NCBI GenBank assembly: GCA_025462725.1
Contig: JAOAPE010000002.1
Span: 1 to 64,000 of the forward strand
DNA: 64,000 nt
Reading direction: 5' to 3'
Source of the DNA: Terriglobales bacterium
Lineage (GTDB): Bacteria; Acidobacteriota; Terriglobia; Terriglobales; Acidobacteriaceae
The notes below the pieces were generated by a model that was not told the DNA's origin, did no database searches, and worked only from the letters and a program-made list of their open reading frames with translations. Below, piece by piece: positions 35,010 to 42,735 of the stretch (the stretch's first letter is position 1; each line of letters starts with the position of its first letter). Made by a program: the position numbers and the translations under genes.

Positions 35010-36179
35010 TTAGCCGAAAATTTCCACGGCTGTGAGCGCATATGCCATGGCGCATTGGGCAATGTTGCGAACCGGAACGAACTCGTTCGGTCCATGCGAT
35101 ACGGTGAGCAATCCAGGTCCGTACGCGAACGCCGGAATGCCGGAAGCTGCATAGAATCGGGTTTCAAGTAGGCCTGGGCACATCTCGAACTCGGGTTGTT
35201 TCCCAGTGAGCTCCGTTACGTGGCGCGACAGTATTATGCCAAGCGGCTCGTCCGTCGGAGTCGCAGCCGCAGATTCCTCCTGAAGGGTCTCAATCTCGAA
35301 CCCTTCTAGGGCGTCCCGCAGTCGGCATATTTCTTCTTGGAGGTTTTCTTCGGGATTAATGCGCCGATCAAGCGTGAAGGAACAATAATCGGGAGTCACG
35401 TTGAAATTTGTGCCTGCTTCAGCGCGTCCGCCTAGCATCAGAATGGAGTTTCGGGCCGCCGCCGGGGCGATTTTTTGCTGCGTTACGCGGAGCTCTACTT
35501 CCTTCTTAAGGTCGAGAAGCCGCACAATCGCCGGCATCGCGAGTTCAAACGCGTTCACACCTTCGAATTGCCGACCCACATGCGCTGCCTTTCCGCGCAT
35601 TGTAGCGCGAAGTGAAATAGCTCCTCGGTTTGCATTCCAAATGACGCCACCAGTGGGCTCCGGCGTGAGCATGCCGACTCCGTCTTTCCCAAGGAACCCG
35701 CGTGCCTTCAAAAACCGAGACCCTCGCATTCCGGCGGTTTCCTCGTCGGGTACTAACACGATTCCTATACGTCCGGTTTTAAGAAGCCCTTCATCACGTG
35801 CAGCAGCTGCGGCATAAATCATGGCTGCCAAGCCGCCCTTCATGTCGGACGACCCGCGTCCGAACAGGTTTGCCCCCTCGACACGCGGCTGGAATTGTTC
35901 ACGGTGCTGCGCCGGAACTACATCGTAGTGGCCACTGAAATAGAGAGTTCGCGAGCCAGTCCCACATGACGCGAGAACGCACTCTCCTTCTAGTCTCACA
36001 TCATCAAAGCGAAGTCTGTGCAGTTCATCTAAGAGAGAGCCTGCACATTGCTCGTATTGGTTGCCCGGGGGATTTTCCGACGCAATGGAAATCAACCTCT
36101 TGGTGAAGTCCAGCATCGCTGGTTCGGAGAGTCGTTCACGAAGCCGGGATGTAAGCTGCTCAGTATCGAGGGTTTCCAT
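35010..36179 (-). CDS. M20 family deacylase (ArgE/DapE-like)
   Basis: A 389-residue cytosolic zinc hydrolase. 'RTLYFSGHYDVVPA' holds the metal His and catalytic Asp, 'LFGRGSSDMKGGLAAMIYAAAAARDEGLL' the bridging Asp, 'IGIVLVPDEETAGMRGSRFL' the catalytic Glu pair, and 'AHVGRQFEGVNAFELAMP' the dimerisation domain. 'YGPGLLTVSHGPNEFVPVRNI' near the end is the last metal His. This is the N-acyl-amino-acid amidohydrolase group (ArgE, DapE, allantoate and related enzymes); with no arginine or lysine genes beside it a scavenging or detoxifying role is likely. The alpha/beta hydrolase gene follows. Confidence 0.9.
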   Translation of the reverse strand: METLDTEQLTSRLRERLSEPAMLDFTKRLISIASENPPGNQYEQCAGSLLDELHRLRFDDVRLEGECVLASCGTGSRTLYFSGHYDVVPAQHREQFQPRVEGANLFGRGSSDMKGGLAAMIYAAAAARDEGLLKTGRIGIVLVPDEETAGMRGSRFLKARGFLGKDGVGMLTPEPTGGVIWNANRGAISLRATMRGKAAHVGRQFEGVNAFELAMPAIVRLLDLKKEVELRVTQQKIAPAAARNSILMLGGRAEAGTNFNVTPDYCSFTLDRRINPEENLQEEICRLRDALEGFEIETLQEESAAATPTDEPLGIILSRHVTELTGKQPEFEMCPGLLETRFYAASGIPAFAYGPGLLTVSHGPNEFVPVRNIAQCAMAYALTAVEIFG

Positions 36180-36292
36180 GTTGATTCGCGCCTGATGATT
36201 GCACCATCCACTGACCGCCTGCGGCCCAATGTTGAGGGTAATTGTTTCTTAAGCGTCCAGAATAGACTATCAATTAACCACCGGAATGTTCA

Positions 36293-36363
36293 CATCCACT
36301 TGGTCGTGAATCCGTGATACCAATCTCGAAACATTCCCTCGCTCTCACCAGCGCTCGCTCGCT
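36293..36363 (+). pseudogene. Stub of a fourth MocR gene (N-terminal start only)
   Basis: The 19-base string aatccgtgataccaatctc at 36309-36327 is identical to 13025-13043, the start of the second MocR gene, and both read 'SVIPISK' in frame. The frame then diverges ('HSLALTSARSL') and stops. The bases before it are also partly alike (TCCACT near 36296 and 13010). It lies upstream of the divergent M20 deacylase gene, the usual position of a local regulator. About 386 bases (36180-36565) hold no other gene that I can support. Confidence 0.5.
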
Positions 36364-36565
36364 TTGATCGGCATGTGTTGACAGGCGAATAAGGCTGAAT
36401 GCGATTTCAACAGCCAAGTAGCGAGCAGGGAATTGTTGCCGGGTTGCCGCTTAGAACTCATACGTTGGTACAGGATTCTTTTCGAGTGTGCACAAAAGTG
36501 CTTTAATGCGAGGATTGAAAAAAGACTTCACTGGGCGCGATCGTAGCCCCGCAGGAGAAACAGCT

Positions 36566-37188
36566 ATGAGCAACATGAAATCTCGGGTTGTGGTATTCGC
36601 TGTATTTTTGACCGCGATTTACTGTGGAGCAGAAGATGACCAGAAAATCCAAACCATAACCAAAATCGACGCTAAAACTCCGCGCGAGTTGCAAATCAGA
36701 CTCGCGCGTAGCGCTGCGCCGCCTGAGGTTTCTGATCACGCCGACATCTACGTGCTAGGTAATAAAGGTAACGAGTTGGCGATAAAAGGTAGGAACGGAT
36801 TCTCCTGCCTTATCGCTCGTCAGCACACCGATACGTTACGGCCTGAATGCTTCGATCGGGTAGGTTCCGATAGTACGCTGAAGTCAAAGCTGTTTACTGA
36901 AAGTGAACGAGCCAAGGGGAAGACGGACGCATAGATTGAAGCCGCACTGAACGCCGGTTACAGGAACGGATTCTTTAAGGCACCCTTGAAGCCTGGAATT
37001 GTTTACAGATGTCAGAGCACAATTATGTTTTTGACCCTGACAGCAAAAAGATAATCCACGTTCCCGGACATCTCATGTTTTATGCACCATTTGCGACAGC
37101 CCAGACTGTAGGCAGTGGAAAGGGTGCTCCTTATATAACCGGTCCCGGCAAGCCAGACGCTCTGATGATTGTTGTTCCAAGGCAGTGA
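36566..37188 (+). pseudogene. Conserved secreted protein gene broken by a stop and a frameshift
   Basis: The start (GGAGAAACAGCT before ATG 36566) and a signal peptide ('RVVVFAVFLTAIYCGAED') are intact. 'PRELQIRLARSAAPPEVSDHADIYVLGNKGNELAIKGRNGFSCLIARQHTDTLRPECFD' follows, then a TAG at 36932. The same frame goes on with 'IEAALNAGYRNGFFKAPLKPGIVY', and a one-base shift near 37012 gives 'MSEHNYVFDPDSKKIIHVPGHLMFYAPFATAQTVGSGKGAPYITGPGKPDALMIVVPRQ' to a stop at 37188. The pieces form one continuous hypothetical protein family, so at least two lesions have broken it. Function of the family is unknown to me. Confidence 0.75.
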
Positions 37189-37312
37189 CTGTGAGTCTCT
37201 GAAAAATGCCGCACTCCAGTAAACGGCTGCCAGGGCTAAGGCGTGGTCATTTGAAGCTGCGGGAACTATTCCTTCTACTACTCCGAAAGCTACCCTCACA
37301 GAGACTTGCCTG

Positions 37313-37531
37313 ATGAGTTCGCAGCTTGCACTTATCTCGTGCCTGTTGATGCTGGTACCCGTGCCGCCGCGGCTCAACGAGTGGGCCTACGCCCGCTTTG
37401 CCATCGACATCGCCTCGGCAGTCATCGCTCACCTCTCGGTTGGCGATGGCCCACAGGCATGGAGTTGGGCGATTGCCACTGGCGTGCTCTGGGCACTACT
37501 TCTGGCGACGCCCGGGAACCTGGAGCTAAAT
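37313..37531 (+). pseudogene. C-terminal fragment of a DoxX-like gene
   Basis: The frame reads 'LISCLLMLVPVPPRLNEWAYARFAIDIASAVIAHLSVGDGPQAWSWAIATGVLWAL', the last two helices of small DoxX-like (DoxX_2) membrane proteins. The first two helices are missing and the usual 'LSYFLW' ending is replaced by unrelated residues running into the next gene's start. It is a truncated relic fused in frame to the DUF1801 relic. Confidence 0.6.
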
Positions 37532-37912
37532 ATGAAAAAATCCGTCAGAGTTGAATTTGCCTCTGCATTGATTGACGAGAAGATCAAGGAACGTGGAGAC
37601 TGGCGCGGAAAGACACTCGCGAAAGTGCGCGGAATAGTTCATGACGCAGACCCAGAGATAGTTGAAGAATGGTAGTGAAAATGACATTTGCAAAGGGAGC
37701 TGCGCTGCAGGGCCCTTCACGCTTATTCAATTCCAGTCTCGATTGGGAATGTCAGACACCCCATCGACATCCATGAAGGTGAAGGAACTAACAAGCCGGC
37801 ATTGAAGGATCTCATTCGCGCTGCAGTGGCGCTCAATCTAAACGCTAAGAGCAAGCCGAGCAAGACCAAGCCCAAGTCTGGGCGACCGAGCAGCGAGCGG
37901 CCGGGAATTTGA
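37532..37912 (+). pseudogene. DUF1801-type gene with internal deletion
   Basis: It begins normally (GGAG before ATG 37532) with 'ELIDEKIKERGDWRGKTLAKVRGIVHDADPEIVEEW' (slightly degenerate at the front) and then a stop. The next bases read 'VKMTFAKGAALQGPSRLFNSSL' and, after another shift, 'GNVRHPIDIHEGEGTNKPALKDLIRAAVALN'. An intact DUF1801 protein has about 20 residues between the first and second part ('W.G.PvW...G..c...' segment), which are gone. So one deletion and at least one frameshift are present. It was probably cotranscribed with the DoxX-like gene before both decayed. Confidence 0.7.
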
Positions 37913-38115
37913 CTTCCAGACGGAGCGAAATTGGCTGCGAAAAGTAAAGCAACAGCGCAGTTGGTATAACACTGCCCAGGACCGACTCACCCTGCCTAGG
38001 ACCGGCGGCTTCTTCTTGCGTCCTCGAAGACTCTAGCTAAAACTGAACTCACAGTTCGAGCACGGCTACTGCCTGTGACAGCATGGGATTGAGTTTCAGG
38101 CCATCCAAGCAAAAG

Positions 38116-39846
38116 CTAGAAGGAGTGTAATGCTGAGCAAATCTCTAATGAATTGCTCTGCATACCACCATCTGCACCCACAAATAACCGGACGTCCCCA
38201 GAGACCTCGAATACGCCTCCGTCTTCCGTGCTTGGCGTCAGAATCAGCTTGCTTATTCGCTTTTGTAACTCTTGCCGCGCAAGGAGGCGATCCCCCGCTA
38301 GAGCTTCGGAGAAGTCGGTAGCCTCCTGTTCTACAAATAGTTGAATCTCGTCCTCTGCAAAGCTGAGTTTTAGCGGTCGTGCAGGTTTCTCCAAATGTTT
38401 CTCGAGTTGTTGTAGCTTAGACTCAGTAATCCGAAGCTGCGCCGAGAGCGAGTCTGATAGGCCATGTTGCGAGATTGCTTTGATGACGTTCTCAGCCTGC
38501 CTTTGCAGGTTGCTCCGTTCAGACGTCAGTTGGCTACGCTCCTCCTCAATGGTTTCCAAATGCGCTTGCTCTTCCAGAAGCAGGTTCCGGAGCTGTTCGT
38601 CAAAATTGCGGCTAATCATTTCTTTCATCTGTGGGTTTGCAAGCTTTTTCGCAATTGCTTCAATGAGCTGTGCCTCCAGTCTGCTGTAACGGATGGTTAG
38701 TGCATTCGAGCACACGGCGCGAAAACGGTGGTTGGGGCATCCATACCGGGCATACTTCCGGCTTCCAGAAATGATTGTCATGTTTGTGCCACACACCCCA
38801 CATTCCAACAAGCCGCCGAAAAGATAGACTTGTTGCGCGCGATTGATTCCGCCCAGCCTTTTGAATCCAAGCTTTTCTCGAGCTCGTTTATTCTGTTCAT
38901 GGGCCTTATCCCAAAGCTCGTCCGAGACTATTCTCAACTGGCCGTTCTCGATGCACTCCCAATCTTTCTCAGGTCGTAATGCCTGTTCTCTCTTGCCGGT
39001 GTACGGGTTCCGAAGAGTCTGAAGGCGATTCCATCTCGCAATTCCGCGATACCGCACATTAAATAGAACGTCGCGAACACCTGACATATGCCAGGCTCTG
39101 ATTTTGCGAGTCCTCGATGGTTGCGGAGAAAGCACACCTTCCGCATTCAATTTCTTGGCGATTTTTGTGAAACTGGAACCTGTCGAATACATCTCAAAGA
39201 TTCGCCGAACAATTTTGGCTTCTTCTTCCAGGACTCTTTGCTCTACTCCAATGACTGCAGGCCTTCCATATTCCATAATTTTCGAAGGGTGCAATATAGG
39301 AACGTTACGATACCCGTAGCATCTGCCGCTAGGATTGCACTTGTTTAGAAATCTGCCTCGCTGGCCGCGATGGACTTTCTCCGACAGAGACTTAACATAT
39401 TGTTCATCCATGAGCCCCGTGACGGTATGGATCGTGCGCGAACTCGCCGCCCGAGTATCTAAATCCAATGTCACGAAATATAGAAATACGCCCAAGTACT
39501 CCAGTTGTTCTGTCATCGCAAGAGTTTGCGGCAGGTGACGTCCGAAACGGGATGTATCATCGATGAGGACGCAATCAAACGGGCGCGGTCTTTGCTGAGC
39601 AGCTTCCAAAAGCTTAGCGAGGCCACTACGCCCGATTACTGATGCCCCCGATATAGCCGCATCCTTATATATATGTTCCTCAAGAACCAGCCAGCCCTTT
39701 GAGCCGGCTTTTTCTTTGCACTGTCGAATCTGGTCGTCAATAGAGGCGGCCCGCTGCATGTCACTGGAATAGCGGGCATAAATGGCGCACCTGGGTTTAG
39801 CATCCGTTCCGATGCTGAGTACAGGACTGTATTTTCCTTTAGGCAT
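38116..39846 (-). CDS. Large serine recombinase
   Basis: About 576 residues. Resolvase-type catalytic domain: 'RCAIYARYSSDMQRAASIDDQIRQCKEKAGSKGWLV' (catalytic Ser in 'ARYSSD'), 'FDCVLIDDTSRFGRHLPQTLAMTEQLEYLGV' (DDxSRFgR). A recombinase domain follows ('GYRNVPILH...RIFEMYSTGSSFTKIAKKLNAEGVLSP'), then a zinc beta-ribbon ('LLECGVCGTNMTIISGSRKYARYGCPNHRFRAVCSNALTI', four Cys). A long coiled coil ends the protein ('EEQAHLETIEEERSQLTSERSNLQRQAENVIKAI'), as in phiC31-like integrases. Such enzymes integrate phages and mobile islands by att-site recombination. It ends a leftward operon of small genes and DUF2130 and abuts a zone of broken genes on its other side. Confidence 0.95.
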   Translation of the reverse strand: MPKGKYSPVLSIGTDAKPRCAIYARYSSDMQRAASIDDQIRQCKEKAGSKGWLVLEEHIYKDAAISGASVIGRSGLAKLLEAAQQRPRPFDCVLIDDTSRFGRHLPQTLAMTEQLEYLGVFLYFVTLDLDTRAASSRTIHTVTGLMDEQYVKSLSEKVHRGQRGRFLNKCNPSGRCYGYRNVPILHPSKIMEYGRPAVIGVEQRVLEEEAKIVRRIFEMYSTGSSFTKIAKKLNAEGVLSPQPSRTRKIRAWHMSGVRDVLFNVRYRGIARWNRLQTLRNPYTGKREQALRPEKDWECIENGQLRIVSDELWDKAHEQNKRAREKLGFKRLGGINRAQQVYLFGGLLECGVCGTNMTIISGSRKYARYGCPNHRFRAVCSNALTIRYSRLEAQLIEAIAKKLANPQMKEMISRNFDEQLRNLLLEEQAHLETIEEERSQLTSERSNLQRQAENVIKAISQHGLSDSLSAQLRITESKLQQLEKHLEKPARPLKLSFAEDEIQLFVEQEATDFSEALAGDRLLARQELQKRISKLILTPSTEDGGVFEVSGDVRLFVGADGGMQSNSLEICSALHSF

Positions 39847-39907
39847 AATCACTGACGCGGCTATCAAGCCGCTCTCCTGCCTATGGGTTTGGTATTGGGA
39901 AAACTAT

Positions 39908-40123
39908 TCACTTGCGATTCGCATTGTGGTGAAGCTCGATGTTGCGGTCCCGCAGGAACTTGGCGATTAGCCTGGGAACTAGCCACTCACGGCATACAGC
40001 GTCGAGCGCTACGGGATCTTCTATGCCAGCGGCTATCGAGACATCTTCTTTTTCAGCTCGTTTAGCTTCGCGACGTTTGCGTAAAGCGTTTTTGTTTGTC
40101 ATCTCTCCCCTGTCCTTTGTCAC
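39908..40123 (-). CDS. Small basic protein upstream of recombinase
   Basis: 71 residues, rich in Arg and Lys at the front ('NKNALRKRREAKRAEKEDVSIAAGIEDPVALDAVCREWLVPRLIAKFLRD'). Its ATG overlaps the stop of the preceding gene (ATGA), which supports translation; a second ATG eight codons in is an alternative start. No recognised family. It lies 61 bases before the serine recombinase and could be an accessory or excision-type factor. Confidence 0.5.
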   Translation of the reverse strand: MTKDRGEMTNKNALRKRREAKRAEKEDVSIAAGIEDPVALDAVCREWLVPRLIAKFLRDRNIELHHNANRK

Positions 40124-40401
40124 GGTTCCAATAGCCCGTAAGAAGTTTCCGAAAGCGAAACAGTATCTATGGAGGAAACAATGTAGTCGACGTTATGAAA
40201 TGGAACGAACAGGATCAACGTAGTTCTTGAACTCGAGGTTCCGAGCTGTTCCATCATTTTGTCCGTGAAATCTTGACTTTCAATCCAAACTCCCGCCGGT
40301 TCTACCTGAAGGAGCTTGACCAGAATTGATTCACGCTGATTAAGTGACGGAATCCGAGCCACAACCGTCTCGCCTACTAAGTCTCTAAGTTTTCTTTCCA
40401 C
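40120..40401 (-). CDS. Small protein, possibly Sm-like fold
   Basis: 93 residues: 'LRDLVGETVVARIPSLNQRESILVKLLQVEPAGVWIESQDFTDKMM' then 'TTLILFVPFHNVDYIVSSI'. The layout, with a strand 'G..V.a.i', a strand 'v.Ll.VE..GvWIE' and a closing 'ilFVPfhnVdYI', resembles Sm/LSm-type beta barrels, but this is a pattern impression only. It overlaps the 71-residue gene by 4 bases and follows the DUF2130 gene by 39 bases. Confidence 0.55.
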   Translation of the reverse strand: MERKLRDLVGETVVARIPSLNQRESILVKLLQVEPAGVWIESQDFTDKMMEQLGTSSSRTTLILFVPFHNVDYIVSSIDTVSLSETSYGLLEP

Positions 40402-40440
40402 CGTGCTACCACCCTTTACCTGTGAGTCTCTGAACGCAGT

Positions 40441-41577
40441 TCATCTCTCCAGAGAATCGCCTTCCAACAGCGCTAGCCCAAGACCTTGGATCTCAGGCAT
40501 GGATTTTCCGACCATGCCTTGGAGATCTCCGTACATTCCTGCAGTGCTGGTCATTAGAAGTTCTAGGTGCCGTTGCCGCTTTGACCACGTGCGATTAAAT
40601 GCCCTTTTCTCCGCGTTAAGATCCTCGTGCATTGCAATACAAGCTTCGACAATTGCCGAGACCCGCTGACGAAATTGCGGTCCAGTCAGGTATTCGTACA
40701 TGACTTCCATTTTTCCTTCTCTACCTTTTGTAGCTAGCTTGACCAATGCCGTTTCAATCAACGCTGCCCGCAGTGCCTTGGCGAGAGGCAGAATGCAGGC
40801 CGTCGTTCCTACCCATACCGTTTCAATTTGATCGAACGTGTCTATCCCTTTTGGCATCGCGGTGGAGATGATGACCCCAACCTGTGCGCCTATTCCCCGT
40901 TGATCTTGACGATTCTTGACTAGCCAATCGTCGCTCCATGTCTTTGTACGTTTACTTTCCCAAAGAATAGTTCCGCACACGAATCCACCTGGCCCGATTA
41001 CCCGCTGTATGACATCGCCACCAGCGCGACCCTTCTGAACTGGCTCGATTTGGTCGAGTGGGAAGGAGATTTTCAGCCGTTCCTCTAACGCAAGTTCGAG
41101 CACCTCACCTTGGAGCTGTTGAGAGCTCTGCTCACTTTTGCGACGCAATTCTTCGACCTGTTGACGCATGTCCCCGATGACCTTGTCCTTTTCTGCAAGC
41201 TTAAGCCGAAAGCTCTCCTCCTCTTCCTTCATGGTGGCCTCTCGAACCTTCTTTCTCTCGTCATGTAACCGACGTTCGACCTCCAGTTCCAGTTCGCGCT
41301 TCTGCTCCTCGAGCGCCCGGCGTTCCTTTCGTACTGCTAATTCCGCCGCCTGTGCCTGCTGGATTTTCAAGTCCTTCTCGGCAAGTTCGGTTTCTACAGA
41401 CCGAAGCCTAGCGCCAAATTCCTCGGACGCCCTTTCTTCTGCGGCCTGCGCCAAAAGTTTGCGCTCCGCGTTCAATCGGTCCTCGAGAGCAATTCCAATC
41501 ATGGATTGAACAAAGCTCTCCGTCAGCAGAAACTCGGCGTTACATTTGGGGCAGGTTATATTGAAGTTTTTCTTCAT
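40441..41577 (-). CDS. DUF2130 domain protein (coiled coil plus nuclease-like domain)
   Basis: A 378-residue cytosolic protein. The N-terminus carries one CxxC ('ITCPKCNAEFLLTES'); a long charged coiled coil spans about residues 30-165. The DUF2130 core follows: 'GGDVIQRVIGPGGFVCGTILWESKRTKTWSDDWLVKNRQDQRGIGAQVGVIISTAMPKGIDTF'. The 'G.IlWEsKrtK.W' strand with Glu and Lys fits a PD-(D/E)XK-like nuclease core. DUF2130 proteins are widespread, often near mobile elements, and not characterised. In this window the gene stands in a likely operon with a 115-residue protein before it and two small genes and the serine recombinase after it. Confidence 0.88.
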   Translation of the reverse strand: MKKNFNITCPKCNAEFLLTESFVQSMIGIALEDRLNAERKLLAQAAEERASEEFGARLRSVETELAEKDLKIQQAQAAELAVRKERRALEEQKRELELEVERRLHDERKKVREATMKEEEESFRLKLAEKDKVIGDMRQQVEELRRKSEQSSQQLQGEVLELALEERLKISFPLDQIEPVQKGRAGGDVIQRVIGPGGFVCGTILWESKRTKTWSDDWLVKNRQDQRGIGAQVGVIISTAMPKGIDTFDQIETVWVGTTACILPLAKALRAALIETALVKLATKGREGKMEVMYEYLTGPQFRQRVSAIVEACIAMHEDLNAEKRAFNRTWSKRQRHLELLMTSTAGMYGDLQGMVGKSMPEIQGLGLALLEGDSLER

Positions 41578-41601
41578 TTCGATTCCTTAGAAGAGATTTT
41601 G

Positions 41602-41949
41602 TTATCGACCAATGGCAGCTCGCTGAACTTGGGAAACTCGCATGACAATCGTCTCTCCGGTGTAGTCCCATCGTGCGTCGCAGGTTCTCGTCCTATTTGA
41701 AATAAGGTTAAGAGTTCTGAGAAAATCCGCAGACTCAGTGATTCGCAGTCCAGTTCCTGCTCTAATCACGGGCGTTCCACAGCCGCTATTGTCAGCAGCC
41801 TTAATTGCCAGGAACTCTCCAGACACTGAATAGAACAGCCAAACAAGTTCAACTTCGCGCAGGTTAAACGCCGTCACCGCCGCAGAATTGAAAATGATTG
41901 TTCCTTTGGCGCTAATCGAAACTTTGGCCCTGCCATTCGCGATAGACAT
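41602..41949 (-). CDS. Hypothetical 115-residue protein, first gene of recombinase operon
   Basis: 'AKVSISAKGTIIFNSAAVTAFNLREVELVWLFYSVSGEFLAIKAADNSGCGTPVIRAG' and 'DARWDYTGETIVMRVSQV'. The front half resembles short beta-rich proteins with 'v.is.kG.i.fN..a......l.e...v.l.yd' that are found in mobile regions. I do not recognise a named family. The start follows an untranslated stretch of 119 bases shared with the divergent XRE regulator, so it is likely repressed by that protein. Confidence 0.6.
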   Translation of the reverse strand: MSIANGRAKVSISAKGTIIFNSAAVTAFNLREVELVWLFYSVSGEFLAIKAADNSGCGTPVIRAGTGLRITESADFLRTLNLISNRTRTCDARWDYTGETIVMRVSQVQRAAIGR

Positions 41950-42034
41950 GCTGATTTCCTCCCCAGAACCTTTCCTGCTAATTGCCTTCAGAATCGCCTT
42001 ATGGCATAAGGGAGCTACGAAACAACCAAAGCCA

Positions 42035-42051
42035 TATTCGTATTAAGAATA
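42035..42051. promoter_or_regulatory. Palindrome, likely XRE operator
   Basis: TATTC, 7 nt, GAATA is a perfect inverted repeat centred between the divergent 115-residue gene and the XRE regulator, 18 bases before the regulator's start. Position and symmetry suit autoregulation. Confidence 0.5.
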
Positions 42052-42068
42052 ATTTACCACTATAAAGA

Positions 42069-42314
42069 ATGTCTGTCAAAAAGGCGAATCCTCCAAAACC
42101 CGATCCGGAAGCAATAGGAAGACGTATCAGAGAGATACGCGGGTTTGATCTTACTCAGGCAGAGTTCGCTAGGAGTTTTGGTATCGGGCAGACACAACTG
42201 TCCAAGTATGAGAAGGGTCAGAGCGTGCCAACGCTAGAAATGCTGCTGAAACTGAGTGCCTATTCAGGGAAGAGCATTGACTGGATTGTTAAGGGCGAGG
42301 ACTTTAGACCCTGA
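42069..42314 (+). CDS. XRE family helix-turn-helix regulator
   Basis: 81 residues. 'IGRRIREIRGFDLTQAEFARSFGIGQTQLSKYEKGQSVPTLEMLLKLSAYSGKSIDWIVKGE' is a complete phage-repressor-like HTH. It is divergent from the 115-aa/DUF2130/recombinase operon and probably controls it through the palindrome at 42035. It also lies next to the end of the helicase gene of the defence-like island, so it may be a boundary gene of the recombinase element. Confidence 0.92.
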   Translation: MSVKKANPPKPDPEAIGRRIREIRGFDLTQAEFARSFGIGQTQLSKYEKGQSVPTLEMLLKLSAYSGKSIDWIVKGEDFRP

Positions 42315-42735
42315 TGCGATTCGTACCACTACTATTAGGACCGCCGCCAACTTACAGCGGATTCCATCGAGTCGGTCATCGGTCTTGGGCACCGATGGCC
42401 GATGGATTGGAGATGTTGTCAAATGGAATATATTTCAAACGTTTACCTAGAGCATCGGTATAGCTGCATCTTCACCGTAGATAATTTTGCGGGTGCCAAG
42501 GCTTCGGCAGTGTAGACGTGCTAAGTACGACGAGAGACCCTCCATGAGAGCAACTGACTTGGCTCATTTGGTCGCTCGCCTGAAGGTGTAAAGTCGTTTT
42601 GAAACTTAAGCAGTTATGGCCTGAGAATGATTTTCCCGCCCCGGTGTAGATGGATTTGTAGGCGATGCTTGCTGCGCGCAGATTCGCAGAATTTATACGG
42701 GCGAATCTCCTTGCCTGAACTTGATTATCAGCAAC
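42315..42735. other. Intergenic, contains a hairpin
   Basis: About 420 bases without a supported gene. AGATTCGC (42680-42687) and GCGAATCT (42701-42708) form a perfect 8-bp stem with a 13-base loop, 28 bases beyond the stop of the leftward helicase gene. There is no T-run, so a terminator role is uncertain. Confidence 0.4.
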
